From Rugalucina vietnamica (lineage: Eukaryota; Mollusca; Bivalvia; Lucinida; Lucinidae): a DNA stretch of 64,000 nt. Where the stretch lies: assembly GCA_964017185.1 (NCBI GenBank), contig OZ024870.1, positions 61,854,812 through 61,918,811 of the forward strand, in the 5' to 3' direction. Position numbers and translations under genes: made by a program. Positions 10,345 to 22,374 of the stretch are shown one piece after another (within the stretch, counting starts at the first letter, position 1; each line of letters starts with the position of its first letter). The notes under the pieces are model-generated. The model did not search any database and was not told where the DNA came from. It saw only the letters and a list, made by a program, of their open reading frames with translations.

Positions 10345-13300
10345 AGTCAAAGGGCTGGCGAGCTGGAGTAAAATTCTTTTCAACCCGTCTGGTAGAAAAA
10401 TTTCTTTGGTACCAGGCAAAAGTTAAACTATATAGAAGTTAAATTAGGGTGGATGCCAGAAACAAAAGTGGTGCAGATTTTTTTCAGACGCCATTTTGTT
10501 ACCCCACCCACTAAAATACATTTATTTCACATTATCGGGGGTAATAAGGCTTATCTTGCACCTCCAACACCCAATACTACTTCTCGTGGTTGTCAATATA
10601 TTTCTTGAGGCTCCTGAATTGCAATCAAAGTTTGTGTCTTAAATAAACTCAACCCAGATACATAAAATAACGGTTTCCATGGCAACCCATTACGTGTTTC
10701 CCTGAATTGGTAGTGTGGCTACAGAGTTCGTCATATATCTGCTGCTTCTTACCTTAGACCACAAAACTTGGTCTTATTTTAGAGCCTTGGCATATCCCTT
10801 TGGTTCACTGACACAGCATGCAATTAAACAAATTTGCATATTCATGTTTATTTAATATAAATTCATTAAAAATGTCAGAAAAATCATAAAATAAAAGCAA
10901 TGAATTTATGAAGGCCCGAACCATTGTGCAAAATTGGTTTATGTACAAATACCATTTAACAAACTTTCTACTGAACGTTATGAATCATTTTGACAATACA
11001 TGTATCTCATTTGTATATTCATGAATATTAATAAAACAATCTTAAGAATTCAGAGAAAAATCATGAAAATCTGAGGTAATGTACCCATTTTATCACTGTA
11101 TCTGGGTTGTAAAATGACCAAAATGTGCTAAAAAGTATCAATCAGATGTCAGTATAATAGATTTCAATATAGTCATGTACTCTTATATATACTGATGATT
11201 TGTATGATTTTAGTTTTCATAAACATTAATGAAAAATGTAGGTTATGCAGGAAATTGACAGATAAATTAGAACATTAAACATGTACATAGAAAATTACCT
11301 TATCTTAGCAACAAACTGCAATAGAATGCTGAAATTGATATGCAATGATTGCTAAGACTGCATCATAGCCCAAATGGTCTGATTTATACATGGTTTGATT
11401 TTTAATCCCATGAATGTAAATGAAAAACTTCCAATATCAGTGAAAAATTGTGCCAAACATATTGGGACGAACCTACAAAATCACTTGCATCTCAGACGTG
11501 AATTGTCATAGAGAGCTGGCAATGGTATTACATAAATACCAGTGCAATTTTATATAATCATGCAGTGTAATATTCAATTTATCCAAAGTTGTTTTCATAA
11601 ATATTAATGAAAATTGTAGATGCTGCAGGAAAATGATGGACAAAATGGCGTTATCTACCTAGAAAATAACCTAAATCTTTGCAGCAAATTGCCTTAGATC
11701 GCTGAATTGGTATCAAATGATTGCTGAGACATTGTACTTTAGACTTGTGGTCTGATTTATAAATTATATGATTTTTAATATTCGAATCTTATTGAAAACA
11801 TCCGACATGAGTGCAAAAGTTACTCAATAATATGGAAATGTACCTACAAAACCACTTGTGCCTTAGCTACGAATGGGTCTAGATTGCCAGAAGTGGTATC
11901 ACTTAATTACTAGGACAATGTTCTAAGGCTATGCAGTCTTCTGATGGATAGATAATCTGATGTTTTGTTTCATAGATATAAACAGGAGCTTTACATTCAA
12001 AACAACTATATCTCGGCTTCATATAGCCTCAATGTGCAGCAAATTGGGTCAAATAATCGTTAGGGCAACTTATTATTGTAAAGCTGTCCAATTCATTATC
12101 ATATGAGTTTTAAGTTGTCAAGTAGTTATAAAAACATTCGAAACATTGGGGAAATGTCAGGAAATATCAAGGAGCTGCACTTTCAAAATCACGTCAATGT
12201 TCGCTACATATAGTTCAAGAGTGCTGAAAAATACATCAAATGGCTGCCATGACATAGTATGAGTTACATGAGGTCAGATATACATTTAGAAGACGAGTTG
12301 GCAGACATGATTCAAAGACTTTGTTGGTATATCTCCTTACGTTTATGTTTCATCTGTGCATTATTTCCTACATTTTTAAAGACTTCCTTTATATTCATGA
12401 AACTAAAGCATGTATGATTTGTACATGTATATCAGACCGTCATCACGTGATAGTAGTGCCATGTCCTTGCAATCATTTAATAACATTTTCTGTGCTCTGT
12501 AACTACTAGCAAACAAAAAGCAATTGATTTTTAGGCATAACACCTTCATTTTTTTCATTTTCCTAATTCTCTGAAGTTTGTGAAATATAATATCTTAAAA
12601 CATACAGCCATACAATCTGTATATCAATTATTTGATACCACTTTCATCGCTCTAGGGCTACTGGCAACAAGGAAACAAGTGGTTAGGTAGATATTTCCCA
12701 CACATTTTTCATCAAATTTACTCTAACATACATACTATTCATTAATATTCATGAAAATTAAAACTAAATGAGTCTCAAGTTATGTCAGATAATAGCTCTA
12801 TAGCAAATAATCCTAGCTATCATTTGATATCATCTTTAGCACTATTTGCTGACCTACCTATTACTTTCTAAGGATACAACCAACATTTTGTCCATATTTT
12901 TCCAATTTCAAAAGTTTCCCAAAATATTCATGAAACAAATACCAGATTCTTGAAATATCAGCCTACATTACAATAGTAAATTGCATTCCAATTTACTTGA
13001 TAACATTTTGAGAACTATATTATATCAGTTAAAGCCCATATAAGAGGTATGCCTTACATTTACCATGATTTTTCTCCATTTTCTTAAGCATTTACTAATA
13101 TTCATGAATATGCAAATAAGATAATTGTCATATATGTTCATGATACAAGAAAATTTACATTATTGTTTCCTTGATACCATTTTAAGGACTATATGTCACT
13201 TACCAGCCCATAAACAAGAGGAATACCAACATTTTCCACGCTTTTTCGCGAATTTCTGAATTAATATTCATGAATGTGCAAATGAGATAACTGTCATATA

Positions 13301-14170
13301 TGTTCATGATACTAGAAAACATGCCAAATGCTATCAAAGATGGAAAAGCACCATGCCAAACAATGATGGTTTGGACCTTTTGTAGCTCTTTACTGGTTTT
13401 AATGAGTTTTCTGTAATGCTAAATGCATTTAATCTTCATGATTATGCAAATTAGATTATTTGCAAAACATGTCAGTGAATGATAGAGCTACAATAATGAG
13501 TAGTCTCATATATGAGATCAAGTTCTGTAGTCTAGCATTCACCAAATCTACAAATCTGTAAAGATATACCAGCATATGTCATTTGTTTCTCCTACTTAAT
13601 ACTTCTGCATATGGTTCAAACTTGTCATTAATATTCATTGATATGCAAATGAGGTAATGTTCATATGTCAGTTGCGAGAAAGAAGCTGTCAGTTCCATTA
13701 ATTGTGATATAAATATGCCACAATAATGGTAAGTGGATAAAATTAGTTTACTTGTGGTGTTTTATTGTTTTCTCCATGTTTTAATATCTGTTTTATGGTT
13801 TTTAACTTTTTATGATGATTAAAATTAATATTCATGAATATGCAAATCAAATTATTTGCATATGTTACCATAGGAAGTTAAGCCAATGTTTTAGCTGTAA
13901 TTTGGTATATAGTTCAATGCTTTAGGTTTAGTGGCAGCTGAGTTATGACTGATTTTGTAGGTGTACCCCCATTTATCAGAGTCATGTTACCGAATTTAGT
14001 GTAGGTGTGTTTGTTAGCTTATAAAAAAATCTGCACCACTTTCAGATCTGGCATCCATGCTTAAAGTGCCTCTTATGGACTATACTAACTCACTGTACCA
14101 CTGGGATTTTTCTACCAGATGGGTTGAAAAAGAATCTGAAATAGGGCTCTTTTTTGACTTGGCCCTTTGC
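10345..14170. mobile_element. 3.8-kb imperfect palindrome (fold-back element), non-coding
   Basis: The outer ends are inverted repeats: TTCTTTTCAACCCGTCTGGTAGAAAAAT at left (about 10375-10403) mirrors the complement at about 14107-14133, and GGATGCCAG...AAAGTGGTGCAGATTTTTTT at 10451-10487 mirrors 14012-14056. Interior blocks are mirrored too: ACCACTTGTGCCTTAGCTACG...CCAGAAGTGGTATCA near 11857-11911 pairs with the complement near 12633-12683. All pairs give a centre near 12.26 kb. The left arm also has a diverged tandem repeat (TTTTCATAAANATTAATGAAAA at 11213 and 11591, about 378-bp period). ATTCATGAATATGCAAAT-like words recur. No coding capacity. Confidence 0.7.
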
Positions 14171-14284
14171 CTATTAGGCAAGAAATGTCTATTAGTGAGC
14201 GATGCAATTGCAATACTGAACCAAAGGTCCCGGGTTTTTAATAGTTTCGATGGGGCTTGACCGGAGGGGATTAGTCCCGAGCTC

Positions 14285-14410
14285 TCACAAGAGAAGTAAT
14301 TTAGAATCACCCTCACAATAATCTGACATTTCAGCAGACGAGATAAGAGATTCGGGGACTTCATTCCAATCTCTAATAGTCTGGGAGAAAAAACTATGTA
14401 AATAGGCATT
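14285..14410 (-). pseudogene. CR1-like reverse transcriptase, C-terminal piece
   Basis: Read on the - strand this encodes NAYLHSFFSQTIRDWNEVPESLISSAEMSDY and stops soon after. This is the FFxQTIRDWNxLPxSLISSAE tail of CR1/jockey-type LINE proteins. It continues the fragment at 16388-16829; the element at 14414-16387 inserted between them. Confidence 0.75.
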
Positions 14411-14413
14411 TTT

Positions 14414-16387
14414 AGCTCACCTGAGCCGTCAGGCTCACAATGTGAGCTTATAGTATACCCATGCTCCGTCGTCCGTCCGTCCGTCCGTCGTCCGTCCGTC
14501 GTCCACCATTTTCAAAGATCTTCTTCTCTGAAACAGCTTGGCCAATCAAAGCCAAATTTTACATGAAGCATCTATGGGAAGGGGGAACCAATGTGTATAT
14601 AAATAATCCAGGTCACATGACCAAGATGGCCGCCATGCCCATATATGGTAAAAACCCTTCAAAAATCTTCTTCTCCGGAACCACTGGACCGATTTCAACC
14701 AAACTTGGCATGAAGCATTGATGACTCAAGTACTACAATGTGTATATAAATCATGACCTTGCGGTGACCTTGACCTATTTTACGGCAAGGTCAACATAGG
14801 TCGCCTTTGCATTTGAATGGGAAAAAATGTTAAATTGTCATTTAAAGGAAAAATCTTGCAGAAAATGAGCAGTAGGACTGAATATTAATGATTCTGAAAA
14901 AAATTGGTCACCAGGGGCTCATCCGCCCTCACCCCGGGGCAATATACATGTATATTATCATAGTATTCAAACATCTTCTCCTCTGAAACCGCTTGGCCAA
15001 TCAAAGCCAAATTTTACATGAAGCATCTATGGGAAGGGGGAACCAATGTGTATATAAATAATCCAGGTTACATGACCAAGATGGCCGCCATGCCCATATA
15101 TGGTAAAAACCCTTCAAAAATCTTTTTCTCCAGAACCGGTAGATCGATTTCAACGAAACTTGGCATGAAGCATTGATGGCTCAAGCACTACAAGGTATAT
15201 ATAAATCATGACCCTGTGATGACCTTGACCTTTTTTACGGCAAGGTAAACATAGGTCACCAATGCATTTTAATGGGGAAAACTTTAAAAATGTTATTTAA
15301 AGTGAAAGTCTTGCAGGAAATGGGCAGTAGGACTGAATATTAATGATTCTGAAAAAAATAGACCCCAGGCGCTCATCTGCCCCCACCCCCGGGCATTATA
15401 CATGTATATTACCCTAATATTCAAACATCTTCTCCTCTGAAACTGCTTGGCCTATCAAAGCCAAATTTTATGTGAAGCATCTATAGAATGGGGGAATCAA
15501 TCTGTATATAAATAATCTAGTTCACATGACCAAGATGGCCACCATGCCCATATATGATAAAAAACCTTCAAAAATCTTCTACTCCAAAACAGGTGGACCG
15601 ATTTCAAAGAAACTTGGCATGAAGATCAATGGCTAAAGTACTACAATGTATGTATAAATCATGACCATGTGGTGACCTTGACTTATTTTACGACAAGGTC
15701 AACATAGGTCACCAATGCATTTGAATGGGGAAAACTTTTAAAAAGTCATTTGAGGTGAAAATCTTGCAGGCAATGGTCAGTAGGACTGAATATTAATGAT
15801 TCTGAAAACAAATTGGACCCAAGGGCTTATCTGGCCCCACCCCGGGGCTATATACATGTATATTACCATAATATTCAAACATCATCTCCTCTGAAACCAC
15901 TTGGCTAATTAAAGCCAAATTTTATGTGAAGCACCTATAGGATAGGGGAACCAATGTGTATATTAATAATCTAGGTCACATGAACAAGATGGCCGCAATG
16001 CCCATATATGGTAAAAACCCTTCAAAAATCTTCTTTTCTGAAACCAATAGACAGATTTCCATGAAACTTTGCGTGAACCATTAATGGCTAAAGTACTACA
16101 ATGTATATATAAATCTTGACACTGTGATGACCTTGACCCAGTATATGGCAAGGTCAACATGGGTTGCCCATGCATTTGAATGGGAAGAACTCTTAAAATG
16201 TCATTTGAAGGGAAAAGCCAGCAGGAAATTGGCAAATGGACGGAATATTGATTATTCTGAAAAAAGAAAATGGCCCAAGGGCTTCATCTGCCCCTGCACT
16301 GGGGTTAAATACCATAATATTCAAACGTGTTTATGTGTATATGCAGCAGATCTCAGGTGAGCGTTTACAGGACCATTGGTCCTCTGG
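14414..16387 (+). mobile_element. AGCTCACC element 1 (non-coding, four internal units)
   Basis: Opens with the hairpin AGCTCACCTGAGCCGTCAGG...CTCACA, then CTTATAGTATACCCATGCTCC and a CGTCCGTCCGTC microsatellite. Four units of about 400-490 bp follow, each with TTCAAANATCTTCTNCTCTGAAAC, GGTCACATGACCAAGATGGC, TATATGGTAAAAACCCTTCA, TGATGACCTTGACCTATTTT and a CACCCCGGGGC block. It ends with CTCAGGTGAGCGTTTACAGG ACCATTGGTCCTCTGG. The subterminal GCTCACCTGAG and CTCAGGTGAGC are inverted. Open frames reading MTKMAAMPIYGKNPSKIF are repeat translation, not genes. Class unknown; a non-autonomous Helitron-like element is one possibility. Confidence 0.8.
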
Positions 16388-16829
16388 TTTGTACTTGCTG
16401 AAGGTATCTGAAATGCCAAGGAGTGTTGACACCCCCCCCCCCCCACACACACACACACCCTGTGTTGAATCCTACAACGCCTATTTTTGGGGATAAGGCC
16501 ATCCGTGGGTATTTTTGCTCTCCTTTTCAGACCTTTGTAAAGCAATATAATTCTATTATCCTTCCTTCTTTTCTGCAGGGATTCCCATTTTAGTTTTTAA
16601 GGATGTCAGTCACGCTACCTTTTTCATATGTATAATTCCTAGTTACAAACCTAGCTGCACGCTTTAGCTTATTCTCCAAAACGTCTATGAGACATTCATA
16701 ATTAGGATCCCAAACTGAGCTACCATATTCAAGAATAGGTCTCACCATATCTTTATAGACAGCTTCTCTCACAAGAGAAAACATATTTCGTCTAAAAAAA
16801 CCATGAGTATTCCATTTTAAATCCTTATT
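16388..16829 (-). pseudogene. CR1-like reverse transcriptase fragment
   Basis: The - strand encodes KDLKWNTHGFFRRNMFSL, then VRPILEYGSSVWDPN (the thumb-region LEYxxxVWDP motif), ENKLKRAARFV, and after a frame change LLYKGLKRRAKIPTDG, then AFQIPSAST at the left edge. A C/CA microsatellite (16431-16459) expands inside it. It is broken by frameshifts and by AGCTCACC elements on both sides. With 14285-14410 and 18378-18515 it forms one ancient LINE copy. Confidence 0.8.
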
Positions 16830-18377
16830 AGCTCACCTGAGCCATTAGGCTCACAAGGTGGGCTTATAGGATGGCCATGATCCGTCGTCCGTCCGTCCGT
16901 CGTCCGTCCGTCGTCCGTCCGTCCGTCGTCCGTCCACAATTTCAAAGATCTTCTTCTCTGAAACCGCTTGGCCAACCAAAGCCAAATTTTGTATGAAGCA
17001 TCTATAGGAAGGGGGAACCAATGTGTATAATATAAGAAATCCAGGTCACATGACCAAGATGGCCGCCATGCCCATATATGGTAAAAACCCTTCAAAAAAC
17101 TTCTTCTCCAGAACCGGTGGACTGATTTCAACGAAACTTGGCACAAAGCATTGATGGCTCAAGCACTACAACGTGTATATAAATCATGACCCTGTGATGA
17201 CTTTGACCTATTTTACGGCAAGGTCAACATAGGTCGCCAATGCATTTGAATGGGGAAAACTTTTAAATGTCATTTAAAGTCATTTAAAGTGAAAGTCTTG
17301 CAGGAAATGGGCAGTAGGACTGAATATTAATGATTCTGAAAAAGATTGGACCCCAGGGGCTCATCTGCCCCCACCCCGGGGCAATATACATGTATATTAC
17401 CATAATATTCAAACATCTTCTCTTCTCAAACCGCTTGGCGAATCAAAGCCAAATTTTATGTGAAGCGTCTATGGAATGGGGGAATTAATGTATATATAAA
17501 TTATCTAGTTTACATGACCAAGATGGCTGCCATGCCCATATATGGTAAAAACCCTTCAAAAATCTTCTTCTCCGAATCTGGTGGACCGATTTCAAAGAAA
17601 CTTGGCATGAAGCACCAATGGCTGAAGTACTACAATGTATATATAAATCATGACCCTGTGGTGACCTTGATATATTTTACGACAAGGTCAACATAGGTCG
17701 CCAATGCATTGGAATGGGGAAAACTTTTAAAAAGTCATTTGAGGTGAAAAGCTTGCAGGAAATGGTTAGTAGGACTAAATATTAATGATTCTGAAAAAAA
17801 AAAATGGACCTAAGGGCTCATATGCCCACACCCTGGGGCAATATACATGTTTATTACCATAATATTCAAACATCTTCTCCTCTGAAACCACTTGGCCAAT
17901 TGAAGCCAATTTTTATGTGAAGCATCTATAGGATGGGGGAACCAATGTGTATATTAATAATCTAGGTCACATGACCAAGATGGCGGCCATGCCCATATAT
18001 GGTAAAAACCCTTCAAATATCTTCTTCTCTAAAACCAATAGATTGATTTCAATGAAACTTGGCATGAAGCATCCATGGCTAAAGTACTACAATGTATATA
18101 TGATCATATAAATCATGACCCTGTGATGACCTTGACCAAGTTTATGGCAAGGTCAACATGGGTTGCCCATGCATTTGAATGGGAAAAACTGTTAAAATGT
18201 CACTTGAAGGGAAAAGCCAGCAAGAAATTGGCAAATGGACAGAATATTGATTATTCTGAAAAAAGAAAACGGCCCAAGGGCTTCATCTGCCCCTGCACTG
18301 GGGTTAAATACCATAATATTCAAACATGTTTATTGGTATATGCAGCAGACTCAGGTGAGCGTTTACAGGACCATTGG
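16830..18377 (+). mobile_element. AGCTCACC element 2
   Basis: Same layout as element 1: hairpin AGCTCACCTGAGCCATTAGG / CTCACAAGGTGGGC, (CGTCCGTC)n, three units with CCAAGATGGCNGCCATG and TGACCTTGACC, and a CAGGTGAGCGTTTACAGGAC CATTGG end that lacks the usual TCCTCTGG. It lies inside the same CR1-like reading frame as element 1. Confidence 0.8.
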
Positions 18378-18515
18378 TTTATTGTTACATCTTTCAACAT
18401 TTTCCAACACTGCACCACCAAGTTTGTAAGAAGCCTGAGTTTTACTAGTCCGTTTGTTTGTCAGCTGCATCATGTTGCACTTGACAGGTTGGCCCATTCC
18501 GGGACAAACTACCTA
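18378..18515 (-). pseudogene. CR1-like reverse transcriptase fragment (upstream part)
   Basis: The - strand encodes KCNMMQLTNKRTSKTQASYK LGGAVLENVE, the segment preceding the DLKWNTH motif in CR1-like RTs. It joins 16388-16829 once element 2 is removed. It is truncated at its upstream side by a Penelope-like 3' end. Confidence 0.7.
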
Positions 18516-18735
18516 AAAAGGTACAAGTAGGCAATGATCAGGAAATGGCGCAATCAGAGGGAACTAAAATGACACTTAGGTACGTATACCAAGAAAACAT
18601 TGTAAGCCGAGTGAGCAGCTATTCCCCAATAGGCGGCCACTCACTTGCCCGAACTGAGCTAAAAATATGAAAACGTACATAAGGCTCAAGCAGCACAAAA
18701 CTCGACTCCAAAACACAAAACAGGACAATGACGAT
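18516..18735 (-). mobile_element. 3'-end fragment of the Penelope-like element family
   Basis: AAAAGGTACAAGTAGGCAA, GGCGCAATCAGA, CGTAAGCCGAGTGAGCAGC TATT and GGCGGCCACTCA correspond in order to the 3' flank of the RT element at 40890-42918 and to the fragment at 61788-62205. No coding part remains. Confidence 0.65.
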
Positions 18736-18835
18736 CAATATCATTTTGAAGTTTCACTGTATCCTCCACATTCTTAATTTCGCGTTAACAAACACAATCA
18801 TCAGCAAAGAGTCTAATTTCCGATTCAATATCCGA

Positions 18836-19372
18836 GGTGTTATCATTAGCTCGACTGCACGAAGTGCATAGAGCTATTGCAGTCACTCCAGTCGTCCACA
18901 TTCCCGTTCCCGTGCGCGTTCCCGTGCGCGTCACACTTGCGTTAAAGTTTTCTAGAAGTCCTTATCTTGACAACCACTCATCAGAAAGCATTCATACTTG
19001 GACCATAGATACCCTGTAGGGTTAGCTTTCATTTTATGGCATCGGGCCCTTGGGTTCAGGCCAGGGGGTGGGGCTGGAGGTTAAAATCTAGAACACTTTC
19101 AAAAATGGCCGTTCTTGCATTAACGTTTTCTAGAAGTCCATATCTTGACAATCACTTATCAGAAAGCATTCATACTTGGACCATAGATACCCTGTAGGGT
19201 TAGCTGTGTAACTTTTACGAGGAGTCCATATCTTGACAACAACTTATCATAAAGCGTTCATACTTCATACACTTTAGGTTCCATGACATCGGTCGAACCA
19301 CTGGGTCAGAGTCATGGGGGTGGGGCTAGAGGTCAAAATCTAGAACTCCCTTATTTTTTTAATTACTTAGGA
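18836..19372 (+). mobile_element. AGCTCGACTGC hairpin element (non-coding, tandem units)
   Basis: Starts with the hairpin TTAGCTCGACTGCACGAAGTG CATAGAGCTA, then a CCCGTTCCCGTGCGCG simple repeat, then about three units of roughly 190 bp (TTTTCTAGAAGTCCNTATCTTGACAA, CATTCATACTTGGACCATAG, GGGGGTGGGGCTNGAGGTNAAAATCTAGAAC). Sequence differs from AGCTCACC elements but the plan is the same. Confidence 0.6.
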
Positions 19373-19399
19373 AGATGGTTGGTCATTCATCATTTGACT

Positions 19400-20710
19400 T
19401 TGCGACACTGACTTGTGTGTCATGACGGTAAGGGTCGGTTGACCTACTTTCCATGGTTCAGTAATTTTGCCTTATATCTTGACACTCAATTAATATATTT
19501 TCTTACTTCTTTCAGATTATGAGTGAGTATGACCAGGCCTTTGACTCTAATATACTTATAGGTCACTGTGACCTAATTTCGCGGTTCAGTGATTTTGCCT
19601 TATATCTTGACACTCAATTAGTATATTTTCATAGTGAGTATGACCAGACCTTTGACCCCAATATACTTATAGGTCACTGTGACCTAATTTCACGGTTCAG
19701 TGATTTCGCCTTATATCTCGCCACTTAATTGGTTTATGAACAAACTTCTTTCACACTATGTTTGTGTTTGACATGACCTTTGACCCTAAAGTAGTCCTAG
19801 GTCATTATGACCCAATTTCACGGTTCAGTGATTTTGCCTTATATCTCGGCACTCAATTGGTATATGAACATACTGTTTTCACGATATGTTTGCGTATGAC
19901 AAGACCTTTGACCCTGAAGTATTCCTAGGTCACTGTGACCTAATTTCATGGTTCAGTGATTTTGCCTTATATCTCGACACTCAGTTGGTATTTTTTCTTC
20001 CTTCTTTCAGATTATGAATGAGTATGACCAGACCTTTAACCCAAACGTACTTTTAGGTCACTATGCCCTAATTTCATGGTTCAGTGATTTTGCCTTATAT
20101 CTCGGCACTCAATTAGTTTATGAACAAACTTCTTTCACACTATGTTTGCGTATGACAAGACTTTTGACCCTAAAGTAGTCATAGGCCATTATGACCTAAT
20201 TACACGGTTCAGTGATTTTCCCTTATATCTCGGCACTCAATTGGTATATGAACATACTTCTTTTACGATATGTTGACAGACCTTTGACCGTAAAGTATTC
20301 CTGGGTCACTGTGACCTAATTTCATGGTTCAGTGACTTTGCCTTATATCTCGACACTCAGTTGGTATTTTTTCATACTTCTTTCTGATTATGAATAAGTA
20401 TGACCAGAACTTTAACCCAAACATACTTATAGGTCAATATGACCTTATTTCATGGTTCAGTGATTTTGCTTTATATCTCAACTCTCAATGGTTGATCATA
20501 TTTCTTTTTCATTATGAGTAAGTATGCCTAGACCTTTGACCCTGAAGTATTTATAGGCCAGTGTGACCTTATTTCACGGTTCAGTGATTTTGCCTTGTAT
20601 CTTGGCACTCAGTTGGTATATGAACACACTTCTTTCACAATATGAGTGAGACCTTTAAATCTTTGGTTGTTATAGTTAATTTTCATGGTTCAATGATTTT
20701 GCCTTATTGC
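19400..20710 (+). repeat. 125-bp tandem repeat array, about 10-11 units, with nuclear-receptor-type palindromes
   Basis: GGTTCAGTGATTTTGCCTTATATCT recurs about every 110-130 bp (near 19456, 19583, 19695, 19823, 19953, 20075, 20205, 20327, 20455, 20578, 20688). Units also contain CACTCAATTGGTATATGAAC, GACCTTTGACCCNAA and AGGTCACTGTGACCTAATTTC. The last is a perfect inverted AGGTCA repeat with 3-bp spacer at 19560, 19671 and 19927, degenerate in other units. No coding capacity. Confidence 0.8.
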
Positions 20711-20859
20711 ATCAAGGCAAAGAGATGTATGAGCATAATGCTTTGGGTTACAGGTCGGGTTTGGCCTAATGTTTGACAAAGGTCAGAAGCAGTCGAGCAC
20801 GCTGTCCTGCGACAGCTCTTATTTATATGATACACTTTGCATACACTTTACATGGCCAA

Positions 20860-21235
20860 GTCCTGGAGGTTGTCACAAGTGCAAAGTACTTGGGGTTGAT
20901 ATCTCCAGTGGCCTATTCTGGAATCCCCACATAGACCACATAACTAAAATTGCCACTCTGGCCTTAAGCCGAGGATCACTGTAAGCTGTCTGATATGGGT
21001 TGTCATGGTCACACTTGTTTTTGGCTGTCCATTTCTGGACGCTAAACTTTATCCAGCGGAAAATTAAGACAAAGAATCAAAAGGTACGAGAGACTGCCTA
21101 TAACGCCCTCAGCTGGAGTATGCCGCCCCAGTTTGGGACCCACACACTAAGGAGAAGGTACTCCAGCCGGAAAAAGTACAACGCATGGCAGCACGCTGGA
21201 CCAGCGCATCTGCCTAGAATGTCCGTGAGGGCGTA
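20860..21235 (+). pseudogene. LINE reverse transcriptase C-terminal fragment, + strand
   Basis: Pieces in different frames read LGVDISSGLFWNPHIDHITK, then RETAYNAL, then LEYAAPVWDPHT and VQRMAARWT. These are in the order of the C-terminal half of CR1/jockey-like RTs. Several frameshifts; dead copy. Confidence 0.65.
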
Positions 21236-21259
21236 TGGCAGTATACGAAGATAGATAGA

Positions 21260-21697
21260 TAGAAGAATAACAATGGACAAAGAACGGTGCCCTGAGGGAC
21301 ACCAGATACAGCAGGAGCCCAGTCAGATTTAACGCCATTTATCACAACTCTTTGTTGTCTGTAGCAAAGGAAAGCATCAATCCATTTAATTGTCTTCCCA
21401 CCAGTTCCATAACTGAACAATTTGCTTTTAAGGAGTTTGTGTGGAAGAGTTAAAAGCTTTTTCAAAATCCAAGATAAACGTATCAACCTGACCTTGATTG
21501 TCTAAGGTTTTTGCCCAATCATCAATCACTGTAACTAACTGAGTTTCACAGCTATGGGATTTCCTGAATGCATGTTGCCTGTGTGACAAAAGCTGATGTT
21601 CATCCAAATGAGACATGATATTAGAACACACTATATTATATGTTCCAGAAGTTACGCAGGTCAAGGAAGCTGGGCGATAATTGCAAACAAGGGACCT
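21260..21697 (-). pseudogene. LINE reverse transcriptase fragment, - strand
   Basis: The - strand encodes NYRPASLTCVTS, then SHLDEHQLLSHRQHAFRKSH SCETQL, then DTFILDFEKAFNS, and after a frameshift WIDAFLCYRQQRVVING and VSGVPQGTVLCPLLF. These are RT fingers/palm motifs in correct order. It ends head-to-head with the + strand fragment at 20860-21235. The left edge is cut by the MITE at 21707. Confidence 0.75.
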
Positions 21698-21706
21698 CTA
21701 AAATGC

Positions 21707-22260
21707 GGGTGCGTTCCTTTACCGGAATGGACCGGAATTGACATAATTACCGGAATGGACAATGCTGTGGCTTTGGGTGCTTTAAATAGTATTTTAGATG
21801 CATAAATGTCACTTCTGTAGTCGTGTAAGTTGTTTGCATAGGACAAATTTCATCTCAGTATAGCAAATTTGACTTCACAAGGTGATGAGGATAGCTCAGG
21901 GGGTGGGGTACCGTGTGGGGCCAGTGTTCAGCATTGTTCAGAGGTTTCTTTGATAAAAACAATAGAGTGATCACCAATGGTTGTTCTACAGCAAAACACA
22001 ATGGTGAATGGAAGTATAAATTAGCTTAAAAAGTGTTGGCACTTTGACCTATAAGCACATGCTCCTCGGCTAGGCGCTAACCCGTCATTCGGAACACAAT
22101 TTAAATGTACTTATACCACATACATTCTATGCATAGTCTAGGCCAATCTGTCCTCAAAAATGAAATGGAAAGTACTTCAGGACAAATATAAATGTCCATG
22201 CCGGTAGTCCATTCCGGTAATTATGTCCATTCCGGTCCATTCCGGTTAAGGAACGCACCG
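21707..22260. mobile_element. MITE with about 50-bp terminal inverted repeats and 9-bp target duplication
   Basis: The left end GGGTGCGTTCCTTTACCGG...GACATAATTACCGG is mirrored at 22200-22260. The direct repeat CTAAAATGC flanks it (21698-21706 and 22261-22269). The 9-bp duplication suggests a Mutator-like origin (inference). Interior non-coding. Confidence 0.75.
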
Positions 22261-22374
22261 CTAAAATGCCCTTCCTATATTCCAAAAGTGATTTAAACAT
22301 ATACGAACAGTATATGTTCGTATATGTTGCTGAAACAGTATTTCGTTATCAAACAGTATAAAAAATCAAACAGG

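Noticed and set aside
14461..18530. Recurring ORFs such as MTKMAAMPIYGKNPSKIFFS
   Set aside because: The same frame appears in every AGCTCACC unit because the repeat is conserved as DNA. Frames break at unit borders, with no start context or domain.
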